From Dictyophora rubrovolvata (Eukaryota; Basidiomycota; Agaricomycetes; Phallales; Phallaceae), in assembly GCA_029959195.1 (NCBI GenBank), contig CP114117.1, positions 1,240,001 through 1,304,000 of the forward strand: a DNA stretch of 64,000 nucleotides. The letters run 5' to 3'. Of the stretch, positions 40,701 to 50,881 are shown one piece after another. Numbering within the stretch: the stretch's first letter is position 1; each line of letters begins with the position of its first letter. The position numbers and the translations under genes were made by a program. The notes under the pieces were generated by a model. It was not told where the DNA came from. It ran no database searches and saw only the letters and a list, made by a program, of their open reading frames with translations.

Positions 40701-42972
40701 AATCTCTCAATAGCCTCACGAACGACCTCAGTTCGTTGATCATTCCAAGCTTTGGCAGTATCGCTATATCCATCGGAGCTATAGGCCTCGACAAGCTCCT
40801 TCTCAAATTGATGGAGCTTGTCGGGCGAAAGGAAAATATTTACCGATACTAAATGCTCAGCTTCTGCAGCGAGAATGTGAAGGAACTGCGGTAATTCAGT
40901 CATGAGGCCAATGGGTTTATCCTTCAGATATTTAAAGTTCTAAGAAAAACGAGTGAGCGGAGCCATTCGGAAGTAAGGCAGCGAGCGACACGAACATAAT
41001 ACTTGTGATGATCATCTATTTTCGTCAATCCCTTTTCAGTAGGTAACACGGAAATCAAAGCCTCCGTTTTAAATAGTAGTCGGATTTTTTTGCGAAGGAT
41101 AGGATCACGACCAAGCTCGGTAGCAATGATCATACGAGCACGTTTGAGTGTTTCTTCTACCGATAGACCATGAAGTTCTGGCATCTCCGAAAATTGCTCG
41201 GCGTATATTAAAGGCGGAAGTTCTGGATCTTCTGGGAAATAAGATTTGCGAGTCAGATTCCGAACAACACTCTGAGAAGATAGTCCAAAGTCTCGCGCGA
41301 GCTTCGCAACAGGAGTTTTTTTTGCAATTTCGTACGCAGAAACACGACTGGGCATTTTAATTTTCCTTTCCTCGATGTCGTCATGGAAATGTAGGGTAGC
41401 TGCATCGGATTTCTGGTCTTTGTATTTCATACCCAACCATTCAGTGGCATCAGCAATGACTTCGATGCTGTCCATCGCAGGACGAATATCGTTTGTAAAA
41501 TATTCATCAGAAACACCAAGCTTTGAGTAGGCTTCCTCTATAGCCGCTCTGCGATCGACCAAAGCACGATACTTTTGCCCAAGCGTGTAAACTTTCCAAA
41601 GCTCGTCCCGCTTCAACAACTCGACAGTGCTTCGAGTAAGTGAGGGATCAAAATGCGAGATATAGTCTCGTCTATGAGAATAAATGTAAGGAACCTCTAA
41701 GTGTTGACATAAGAGGTAGTCTAAGGCCATTTGAACAGCCATGATAAGCTGGGACAGAAGGTTCGAGTGCTTGGCTCCCGGAAGAAAATACTCTGATTCT
41801 ATACGACGAGATAAACGAAGGGCAACCCATTCTGACGCGGCAGGTAATTGATCCCTGTTTAGTGGTTGATTGTTCATCATCGTTGCAGATGCTAACAAGG
41901 TGGAGCTGACCAGCTGCATTCGTTCTGGGACATCTCTAGCACGAATCCAATCGTCATCATCTGTTAAAAGACGAGCTTGAATCTCGGAAGGTTCGAAAAC
42001 CTAAGGAAGAAATAGCCATTAAGAATATGAGCAATATTAGAGGTGGGGAACTTACGTCTTGATACCTCATTTCCGGTTTCGGTAGACTCGTTAAGGACTT
42101 CTCAGCAACTTCGTCATCGTCGAGTGCCCAGTCATAATCTGTTCCGTCACCGAAAACATCAAATATCTCATCCCATGCACTAAAGACTGACGTAAATTCG
42201 AAAAGCAAGACCGGACATTTAATGCATACCTGGCATCGATCCCAACTAAATCAGGTCTGCTAATAGCTTCACGGAATTGTCGATCACGCTTGTAGCGCTC
42301 CTGCCTCCTCTGTTCACGCTCTTCAGGAGGTAAAGTAATGTCTTCATCTTCGTCGTCGATAAAAGAGTCAATGTCTTCATCGTCATCTCTGTCTCCACGT
42401 TCGTCATCCCAGATGCCCTGAACGTCATCACCACCTGCATCTAGTTGACCAAGGTTATCTTCATCAGATACGTCCACGTCTGCGACGGCCCTTGGTGGAC
42501 GGGCTGTTTCTGCTTCATCCGCAGAATCTAACTCTCGACCCCTTCTTAGACGGGTTAAACGGCTTCGACGAGCTATTCGAGTTCCCGTATTCTCTTCTAC
42601 TAGATCCAAGTCATCTTCTTCCAAGTCCTCCAATTCTATGAACTAATGAACATCTCCATGTACGACAAACAGCCATATTAACGCACCTCTGTTCCGCCGT
42701 TTTCTTTTCCTGCGTTTGTGTCGACGAGTGACTTCGTCTTCTTCATCTTCTTCCTCCTCTTCATCGTCGTCTGCAATAAACCCGTCACGAATGCGACGTT
42801 CCTCTTCCTCATCCTCTTCAGGTTCTTCGGAGCTGTCGTCTGATATCAAGGGAGGTTCACCAACTTCCTCCTCAGTGTTGTTTTCATTAACCCCCTTATC
42901 TCCACCAGCAAACTCTTCAGCCTCCATCCCGTCATCCTCAAAATGCGAATGATCAGCAACTGTAGAGGACAT
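37754..42972 (-). CDS. SPT6: Transcription elongation factor and histone chaperone SPT6
   Basis: Spt6 travels with RNA polymerase II and reassembles nucleosomes behind it. The start at 42972 begins a long acidic, disordered N-terminus (MSSTVADHSHFEDDGMEAEE), with lysine-rich RRHKRRKRKRRNR and further acidic runs. Then come the conserved core (MRYQDV, the YqgF-like SVLAVSWGKGDPQVDAISLV and SVIVVGGFTIQT), a helix-hairpin-helix (LPYVAGLGPRKAQVLVRKI), an S1 domain (VVRIQSSWVMVKLDSGIEGI) and tandem SH2 domains that bind the phosphorylated Rpb1 linker (KHPDFHNFNSAQAETYLATQ, DHIAVTWKVDDGVYQHIGKI). The C-terminal tail is Gly/Pro/Thr-rich (GGRTPARTPAPGRTPG), with TPGR/TPAR repeats like the Spt5/Spt6 phospho-repeats. 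The coding sequence is split by about eight short introns. Confidence 0.95.
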
Positions 42973-43279
42973 TTCGGTGGCAACGAAGGATCGAGACAAC
43001 CTTATGCCCTTTGGGACTTGCTGACTAATCACTAGACATAGTACTTTAGCGGCCGATCCTGCGCGTCTCACTTTCCCTGGAATTCGGACTGGAAAGCAGT
43101 TTTCAAGTAGCTTCTGGTTTGCTTCCGGTAGTTTTATTTTATTTTGAAAATACAAAGTCGTACAAACAATGAGAATAAAAGCACGTACATTTCCGTGGAA
43201 TATCGTAAGCAGTCATTATAGGTCGTGGCAGAGTCGTGTAAGAGGGAAAATCACGGAAACAAGCAGAAAAAAAAATAGT

Positions 43280-45393
43280 TTACGCCCTTCCTCTCCCAAA
43301 GATCGTCCTGTCGAGGACCATGGCAGCCAATCCAATCGACGCATAAAAAACGTAACTATAGATATTCAAGTCCGACGATGCGTAGTTGTTAGGGGATTTG
43401 CGACGATCAATGTTTTCGCCAACTACGTCTGTTTTGGTATTTAGTCTGGAAGCTGGTTTGATTGCTGAAGTAGTCGGGTGATTCGATGAGCACACATTAT
43501 TAGGCTTGATATTTTCCGAAAGAGGGCTTCCTTGCTCCATGATGCCGTGCGCATGATACTCCTTTTTAGTGTCTAAAGCTTCTAATTCGAAGATTCGTTT
43601 CTCAACCACCGCGACCCGATCGCGGAGAATTTGGAGAACCTCTTGTAGCGACTGTATCGAATCGGTATTTTCTGTCATAACAGTAGTGTCAATTTTCAGG
43701 GGTTTCGCTTCTTGCTGGACAGCCGCAACCACAGAACCCTCTTGAGGCATTGGGGAAGGATCACTAGGGTTCGATGAGGTAAACGAAAACCCGGACGAGG
43801 GACCGAGTGACGGACTAGGAATGAACGAGGACTGCATATCAGGAGTTGAGGCATCGATGTCATTGCATACTTCCATAAATGGCGATGTCGGAGAAGGGGG
43901 GGCAGACTTGTATTTAGAAATATCTGCACTTCCTTTCGTGTCCTCAACGACATCGTCCAAGGGCTTGACTACATTGTCATGGGTTTCAGTTACAGGATCT
44001 GAAAATAACGAAGCTAGAGATTCCGGAAGAGTGCGTTTTTTGTCTGCAATATCACTCAAGATTTCTTGCGCGGATACGTCTTCCTTTGTAATCTTTCTGG
44101 CTGTGGCGCTACGCTCCTCGTCCTCCCAAGCCCTGGCACCCCACAGAATGGGCGACTTATCTTCATCTCGAACTAGCTCCTCGACAGTTGGTTCTTCTTC
44201 GCAAGAAACAGTTTCGTTTCCTAGTAAAGGAGAGCTTTCGATTTCAGCATCCTCTGAAAAGGGGTGGATATCATCTCTTTCTACTGGAGATTCCACTATA
44301 GAGGACATATCATCACTGTCGCTCTCGCTATTACCCACAAGGTCGCCACCCTCCCCGATATGAAGGGGAGTAGTCTCTCCTTCGCTGTGCGAACGCTCAT
44401 ATTTATGAGTCATTCCCCTGACCCTGCCGGCTTGTAATCTTCCGAGGGTGCGTCTGCTATCCCAAGGAACGTACGCTCCAGGAGTGACAGGAGATGCAGT
44501 AAGGTTGTTGTCTTTTCCTGTTTCCCGCAACAAGGACAAGTCATCGGCTGAAAGTGCCAACCCTCCCAAGGATCCAAATACTTGTCCCTGTAGCAGATTC
44601 TGACGGAGGGTGATGTTGGCATTGATAAGAGCCTCTTTCCACAACGGATTGATATCGTATCTTAAATGAGGAAAAATGGGTCTCGTGCGTTATAACCAAT
44701 GCCATAAATGGAGTACTTACGGGTCATAGTCCTTTCGGGTCATCTTGAGAAATATACGTCCATCTAAGCACTGTTTAACTATGAACGCAGTAACGTCGCG
44801 CATAACAGGGGGCGGGACCATTGCCCCATCCCGCAATCTTAGCACGGATGACAGATATGTGGCCAATTGAAGGGGCGTCCATTGTTTCGGATTGATCTAA
44901 ATGATCAGTGGCCATGAATCACAAGCGTATAATGTTGCATACCGGCAAATCCTTCATAATGTCATCGGGTTCCGGTTTGCTTGGGTCTACAAAGCTGGGC
45001 GGAAGGCTGTCCCTTCGTTTTACTCTGACACTAATTGGGGGTGTCGGTATGAGCACGGAATCGCCATCAGGGGCTGCCGATTCATCGGTCGCTTCGACCT
45101 TGATAAGCTTTTTAGAAAATACATAAGACCTCTTTCTGCGGCTATTCTTTATCGGGTCTACACGAGATAACGGAATGTAATGGTGGTGATTAATTGAGTT
45201 TGAAACCGAATTACTACGAGTTAGAATGGCGCTGGATGATGACTTGATAGCTTTTCCCAAAGAAATATTATGATAAAGCAGTTTGATCAGGGCAGAAATG
45301 GTAAATACCGTAAGCGTGTGTAGTAGTAGATGCGTTAGACGCTTCGCTTGACGATCCGAGCTTGAAAGTGGAAGACAGTGGGGATGTAGTCAT
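43280..45393 (-). CDS. SAM-domain protein with C-terminal transmembrane anchor
   Basis: I do not recognise a named orthologue. The start at 45393 opens MTTSPLSSTFKLGSSSEASN. Exons join in phase through introns near 45312-45251, 44944-44893 and around 44690. A sterile-alpha-motif-like helical domain is visible: WTPLQLATYLSSVLRL, then FIVKQCLDGRIFLKMTRKDY and LWKEALINANITLRQNLLQG. A long acidic, Ser-rich and probably disordered middle part follows, with many Asp/Glu-Ser phospho-type sites. Next is a short coiled coil, LQEVLQILRDRVAVVEKRIF. The last 25 residues include one hydrophobic helix, YSYVFYASIGLAAMVL, followed by DRTIFGRGRA. This suggests a tail-anchored membrane protein facing the cytosol. 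Which membrane it uses, and its partners, are unknown. Confidence 0.72.
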
Positions 45394-45600
45394 GGATTAA
45401 GGGAAAAAGAAGGCTACACTATAGTACAGGAATGTCACGGTAGAAAGAAAGAAAAAAAGAGAGAGAGACTAACAAAAGAAGCAACCACTATTACACCGTC
45501 ACAGTAGCGATGGGGCGCACGTGGCACGTGTTAAAAATCCAATTAGCTCAAGCCTCACTGAGCCACTCAGTTCATGGCACCTATAGTACCCACGCGTCAT

Positions 45601-45649
45601 TATACTATTAGACCGTGTCACAGGAGATGTGACACGGTCTAGTAGTATA
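45601..45649. repeat. Near-perfect 22-bp inverted repeat with 5-nt loop
   Basis: The arms 45601-45622 and 45628-45649 pair over 22 bp with one G-T mismatch, around the loop GGAGA. The arm core is AGACCGTGTCACA. It lies about 200 bp upstream of the SAM-domain gene and at the edge of the repeat nest. It may be the end of a small DNA element or a palindromic insertion; no coding function is apparent. Confidence 0.75.
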
Positions 45650-45939
45650 GGAAACCTTTTAAATGTCTAACCTGCGAATATTTCTGAACACACTGATTGG
45701 AACTTCGCAGAATTTTGAGCAAAACTTCGTTTAGAATTTTATTATTATTTTACATTGAAAACTATTAATTTTCATTAATAAATAAATAGTTTACTGAAAG
45801 TGCATTGGCTCCCATAGAGCACTCGATGCCGCTTGTTGAACATCGCGTCCGTCACATGACTTGTTGAACGCCCAAGCCATGTTGTAAGGGATTTGTTTTA
45901 GATTTAGAATAAACTTGACTCCTAATAAAATATAAAAGA

Positions 45940-46504
45940 GTTTTGTTTAGGGATTGTTCAGCAACTAAAAGTCCTGTTATTGAAGGTGAGACACTTGAAG
46001 GAAGATTTGAACTTAAGAATTAAGTTCAAATTAGTAGAGATAGATAGAGACTTATTACTAAGTCCTTGAGAATAGAGAAAGATAAGAGGAAAAAAGACCA
46101 ATTTGATTGGTAAGCACTTTGGTGCACAACAGTAGTTACAAGATAGATTATTTACAAGAAAAATGAGCCCCTATTTATACACCTTGAGCAAGTACAAATA
46201 GCTCCAAACATTAGTAAGAGAAACATCATGTGAAAGATAAGAAATTACTTAAAAAGGAAGTGAATGAATAATAGTGGATCAGGGAAAATTATAGTGAGAC
46301 AGGGAAGTGGAGAGAGATGATAAGAAAATAAAGGGGTTCCTGGAACTAAGTCATCTGACTGTTCCTGAAAGATAAGATACATTACAAATAAAGGATTATT
46401 AAAGCAAGCAGGAACTAAAAAAAGAATAAAGGAAATACTTGTTTTTGGGTAGATAAGGGAGGAAATCATGAAATACATGACACATGTCATCCACCCACCA
46501 ACAT
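45940..46504 (-). mobile_element. LTR-like retrotransposon fossil, minus orientation
   Basis: Read on the minus strand, the segment begins near 46504 with TGTTGGTGGGTGGATGACAT, a start typical of Copia-type LTRs. It carries a TATA-like TATAAATAGG near 46170-46180 and becomes unrecognisable near 45940-45980. No coding region or clear target duplication was found, so it is best read as an old solo LTR. The family is inferred from the terminal sequence only. Confidence 0.4.
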
Positions 46505-46564
46505 CACTGCCACCGTTGTGGTTGTTGTCACCCGCCAGAGTGACTGTCAGGGCTACTCACTCAG

Positions 46565-46668
46565 ACTAGAGGGAGGGGATCCTAAGCAAAATATATTCTA
46601 GGAATAATACTAACTCACCTAGAGGGAGGGGATCCTAAGAGAACAAACTTAGGGATCCCTCCTCTAGG
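46565..46668. repeat. Three copies of a 22-bp word, two direct and one inverted
   Basis: The word CTAGAGGGAGGGGATCCTAA occurs at 46565-46585 and again at 46617-46638. It recurs in near-inverted form at 46647-46668, so the second and third copies form an imperfect hairpin with an 8-nt loop. This looks like an element boundary or a small foldback repeat between LTR fossils. Confidence 0.65.
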
Positions 46669-46689
46669 GCTACTAACTATATACTATGA

Positions 46690-47767
46690 AAAATGGCAAA
46701 GGTCATATACGACCCTCAGTTCATGGACTGGGTGTGGATATGCTGTCATGCTCCGTGTGCCACACCTTCCTAATTTGGAAGTCCAATCCCATTCCGCTTA
46801 TTTCTGTACTCACCCCACATCTCCGTAGCAATCTCATCCTGTACTTGTCAGTACTCTGTCCAGACTTCAAGTCTGTCACCTTCCTTATGGGGAAACCAGC
46901 TCCTGACTCTTAGTAATAAGGAACGAAGATTTTATAATCATCACCCCTAGCTGTGTACAACCATATGCTACCTTTCCTTATTTATTCTTATCCCCATTCC
47001 CGTAGTTCTGTTCCCTCTTGTATTTAAACCCCCAGTTTCCAGCTGTGGATCCCTAGTCTGAATATCAGCTTTATTAGTCTCATCTCGTACTCTCTAAGTC
47101 CCTGCCACTCCGAAATTGAGGGATATATAAAGCTGGGTGAGTGGGCGCAGCTTATAAGCTGAAGCCAAGTCCCTCATCCTGTACTTCCGTACTCTGTCTT
47201 CCGCCCGTCTGTTAGGTATTAGAGTTCAACCAGCGGCCCCTCCAACAAAAAAACAATAGAAAATTTAGATAAGCCTTATTTCTTTTCGTTTTATTTGCAC
47301 GTTGTACTTTTATTGTATTTCTAAGTCATTGTGGTCGCTTGTGGACCTTCGGTAGTATAGTTTATTAGAATGTAAACTCGCCGTCTATGTATGACGCGAG
47401 ACTCCTTTGTAAGTAATATAGCTTTTAATATAACACTGTTGCCTCGAATCTTGTCCGAATCTCAAATCTTATTCTTTTCGCTTGCGCTTTAGATTAAATC
47501 GATTCTCGATTTAATCTTACTATCTTATCTTATCAATTAAACGCATTCTCGTTTGTCTCAGCTTCGATAACAAGACTTCGACTTCGATACTTTTGGTTCA
47601 GCTTATTTTACGTTCACTTTCTTGAACGAGTTATTATCCGACAATTCGATTATATTTATTTTCTACACGCATACATCTTGAATAACTAGCATAACCTTAC
47701 ACCGTCCCCTGGCGGTCCAGACTTTCTCGGAGACATCTGGGATAGTCCTGGACCGCCATACGTAACA
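46690..47767 (+). mobile_element. LTR-derived retrotransposon fossil A
   Basis: This segment contains a promoter-like TGTATTTAAACCCCCAG followed by a CAGCTGTGGATCC box, and its right end closes with CCGCCATACGTAACA. The part 46815-47085 recurs inverted at 49624-49910 with high similarity. Its last 60 bp match the right end of fossil B. The interior is AT-rich with no intact coding region. It is a broken remnant; family unknown, possibly Gypsy-like; old, judged by divergence between copies. Confidence 0.55.
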
Positions 47768-48700
47768 CAGGCGCTCAGTGTTAAGTACCAATTCTCAGGT
47801 ATCGGCGACGAATGTATAAACGTTAATAATCATATTTAATGATAATACAAACGTCACCATAATGTCATAGAGCGCGGTCTCAACCTGAGTGGGTTGTACC
47901 ATAACAGTCCTCTGGATGTTGGCCCTACTTGTCTTGACGTCATTCAGGATCTTCGAGTCGTCAGAGAATATCATTGAGCCAAAGCTCTAAGAAGTCTAAA
48001 ATGATCTGGAAGAATAGATTGTCAACTAGAAAGCAGAAGAACAAGAGATGGAAGAAGTAGTGGATCCAACACCGGAACAGTGTTGTCGCTACAGACAGTT
48101 TGGATTTAAAGTGTTTGGAAATGAAGACTATATTGAGATATTGAACTAGGTTCAATATTAAGTCTGAAGAGAAGTCTAGCTACAAAGTATAGAAGGCTTT
48201 ATATACAAGTACGCTAGAGGTTTGAATCTCAGTTCGAAATAGATAACAAAGTTGAGAACGTATATATGTCATAACATTTCGTGAGTATCATGAGTGTATG
48301 CAGGGTCAGTTTGCCATGTGGCAAACATGAGGCAACAAGAACAAAGGGAAAGCACATACAAGGACCTATGACCATCATAGATGATCTCATGTGTGGTTTG
48401 GAACTAGAATATAGACCAAAGGTCTATCCACGGCTTACTGTAAGTCCCAGGAGGACAACGGCGTCTAGGACTTTGTGAAAATGGCAATGAAGTCTGATAA
48501 GACTTCCAGTTGTAGTGTCTGCGAAGCGATTATGATAAGATAATGTTTAAGTACAATATGATAAGGGAATGTGATAAGAAGTCCATATCACTAGTGATGT
48601 CATGAATTAGATCATGACACTCAGTACCTGTTGAAGGGAAAAATGGGAAGGAAAGGGGAAAGCAAGAGATGGAATAAAATACGAGAAATATGGAAATGAA
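47768..48700. other. Non-coding stretch between LTR fossils
   Basis: About 930 bp follow the right end of fossil A. No intact gene, RNA gene or repeat partner inside the window is visible. It may be worn internal sequence of a non-autonomous LTR element bounded by fossils A and B, but nothing in it proves that. Confidence 0.35.
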
Positions 48701-48866
48701 TAAAATAGACAGGAACCGAAGATAAACGGAAGAAAAGAAAGGGGATGATGCTAGCATACCCTGACATGTACCCTGACAGATATAATACAAGAAATGTGAG
48801 GATAAATAAGGACCAATGATAAACATAGAGAAATGAGGGGACGGTGCTAGCATACCCTGACAGTAC
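48701..48866 (-). repeat. Two tandem copies of a ~100-bp unit
   Basis: Two similar units end in GCTAGCATACCCTGACA, at about 48750-48767 and 48847-48863. On the minus strand each begins TGTCAGGGTATGCTAGC, a TG-start like an LTR edge, followed by a short pyrimidine-rich body. They are probably a small local duplication of an LTR end. Confidence 0.55.
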
Positions 48867-49623
48867 TCTTACTCTGTATTGCATAGTTGGCTTGGACTTA
48901 ACATTTGAGTCAACTCATACTTGTCATTCACGATGTGGACTTGTTGTTATGTGCCGGAACACGCGTACGAAGTCTGGAAGGTTTGTCACACCCTGCGTGC
49001 CCCGTAGTCCAAATCCGGACATATCCGAACTCCATACTCTATTCCGTCCCACTCCCCTGATTCCACACTCCATGTTCTTGTCCGTACCCTGTATCACAGA
49101 ATTTCCTTATGGGGAATTCTGTCCCATGCACTTAGTAACAAGGTACCTAGATTATATTATCATCATCTTGGCTCGCACTAGTCAGTTTCCACCTTTCCTT
49201 ATTTGTTGTTATCCCCATTTCCGTAGTTCCGCTCCTTCCTGTATTTAAACCCCAGCTCCCCAGCTGTGGATCCTCAGTCTGAATATAATCAGTTAATCAG
49301 TTACTCTCTCATCTCTAATCCGTCTCGTACTCTTAATCCGTATCGCATAGTTGGCTCGGACTTAACGTTCAAGTCAACTCGTACTTATCATTCACGTCGT
49401 CAAAGACGACGTGGACCTGTACTCCGTCGTCGAACTTGTACGTACTTACATACTTCCTCATATTCCAAAATCGAGGGATATCGTAAGCTGGGCGAGTGGG
49501 CGCAACATATAAGTTGAAGCCAAGTCCCTCACCCCGTACTTCAGTACTCTGTCTCCCATCTGACCCTGTGGTCTGGACTTCTTCGGAACTATCCGGAATA
49601 GCTTCGGGCCACCGTACGTAACA
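48867..49623 (+). mobile_element. LTR-derived retrotransposon fossil B
   Basis: This copy is diverged from fossil A. It shares CTTATGGGGAA, the TGTATTTAAACCCC promoter-like block, the CAGCTGTGGATCC box and the right end CACCGTACGTAACA. It also holds an internal direct repeat of about 60-70 bp (48881-48940 and 49345-49416) and an 8-bp perfect hairpin near 49394-49412. It is non-coding and broken. Together with fossil A it could bound one old non-autonomous element. Confidence 0.55.
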
Positions 49624-49910
49624 ATGAGATGAAACTAATAAAGCTGATATTCAGACTAGGGATCCACAGCTGGAAACTGGGGGTTTAAATACAAGAGGGA
49701 ACGGAACTACAGGAATGGGGATAAGAATAAATAAGGAAAGGTAGCATATGGTTGAACACAGCTAGGGGTGATGATTATAAAATCTTCATTCCTTATTACT
49801 GAGAGTCAGGGGCCGGTTTCCCCATAAGGAAGGTGACGGGCTAGAAGTCCGGACGACATCCGGACAGAGTACTGACAAGTATGGGATGGGATTGCTATGG
49901 AGATGCGGTG
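49624..49910 (-). mobile_element. LTR-derived retrotransposon fossil C, inverted
   Basis: This is an inverted, truncated partner of the 46815-47085 part of fossil A, including the promoter-like TTTAAA block and the GGATCC box. It starts immediately after the right end of fossil B. It resembles A more than B does, which suggests that A and C are younger than B or belong to a different subfamily. Confidence 0.6.
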
Positions 49911-50463
49911 TTATGTACATTTATCGTCCCCCTCACACACACACGATCTTAGGATCATCATTTTTTTGTTGTTGTTGGTTTTATATCGACGCACACACAC
50001 TCGCTAAATATCATATTATTCCCCCACCCTCCTTCTTACGAAATCAGCACCAGGACCTGCTCCACGGAGACTAGACAGCCTCAAACAAAATATCTTTGTA
50101 GTTTTTTCCAATTGTATATATAGCTACGACATTTAGCTATTATCTTCGGATTGTTACAGTGGGCATAACACAACACATGACAAGGAAAGGAGGAGATTGG
50201 AAAAGAATAGGAAAAATAAGTGATTTTGGGGTTTTATGATGTTTTTGAGTGGAAGGGATGATGAAAGCAACCAGTTATATGACACAAAGTACAAGCTGGT
50301 ATAAGACCATGTACTTACAGGGAACCTCCTCTGGCTAGAGATTAAGGACTTCAAATGCTAAAATCATGAAAATGAGAGATTCTGGCTCAAGGTTAAATTC
50401 AAAACCTCTAAATTTCCCAAGAGAAGCTTTAACTGAATAACTTATTCATCTTCTGGCGGCGGG
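49911..50463. other. AT-rich spacer with simple repeats
   Basis: Short CA runs lie at about 49933-49944 and 49993-50000, with a GTT run near 49968-49978. No gene, RNA gene or clear element edge was found. Confidence 0.5.
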
Positions 50464-50537
50464 AAAAAACCTGAGTGCAACAGGGATTGAACTTAAGACA
50501 GAGAATTTCACACATCCCACTGATCTATCAGACCGCG
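50464..50537 (-). other. tRNA-like Pol III promoter remnant (SINE head or tRNA pseudogene)
   Basis: On the minus strand there is an A-box-like TAGATCAGTGG (one change from TAGCTCAGTGG). After 24 nt comes a perfect B-box word, GTTCAATCC, and about 15 nt later a T6 run that would stop Pol III. The cloverleaf does not fold: acceptor and T-stem pairs fail. It is therefore not a working tRNA gene; a tRNA-derived SINE head or old tRNA copy fits better. Confidence 0.35.
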
Positions 50538-50881
50538 CTGTTGATTTGATCTACCGTCCATATAACGTATAATTAGAAGGTGATCATCGAGCGAGAAGAA
50601 CCTCGGATGCGTCTCATTGGTTGACGACATGCGCGGAAATTTGGTTACTCGATTTAGTATCGAGCGCCTAAACTTTGCTGGGGGAGACGTAGGACAGCTG
50701 TCACGCGGCCGGTGTATGTTGACCGACCTCTTCAAGACCTCTTCTTAGCACAGCTCAGCCCCTCGTTTACCACAGACATTATCACGAAGACATTATCACA
50801 AATACATTATCACAAATACATCGTTTCAAGGAATGAGATAAGAATTTGAACCAGCGCCACGAGTTCCCTACTCTCGTCACA

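Noticed and set aside
44919-45260. Separate small gene from overlapping open frames on both strands
   Set aside because: The minus-strand frame is an internal exon of the SAM-domain protein; the plus-strand frames are shadows.
45601-45670. Helitron 3' end (hairpin followed by CTRR)
   Set aside because: The nearest CTAA lies 18 nt beyond the hairpin with no following T, and no matching 5' end or helicase sequence was found.
46686-49517. Several small open frames with leucine-, proline- and serine-rich products
   Set aside because: They lie within repeated LTR-derived sequence and lack conserved protein motifs.
50464-50537. Functional tRNA gene
   Set aside because: Acceptor and T-stem arms do not pair, and the anticodon arm is not stable, despite good A- and B-box words.
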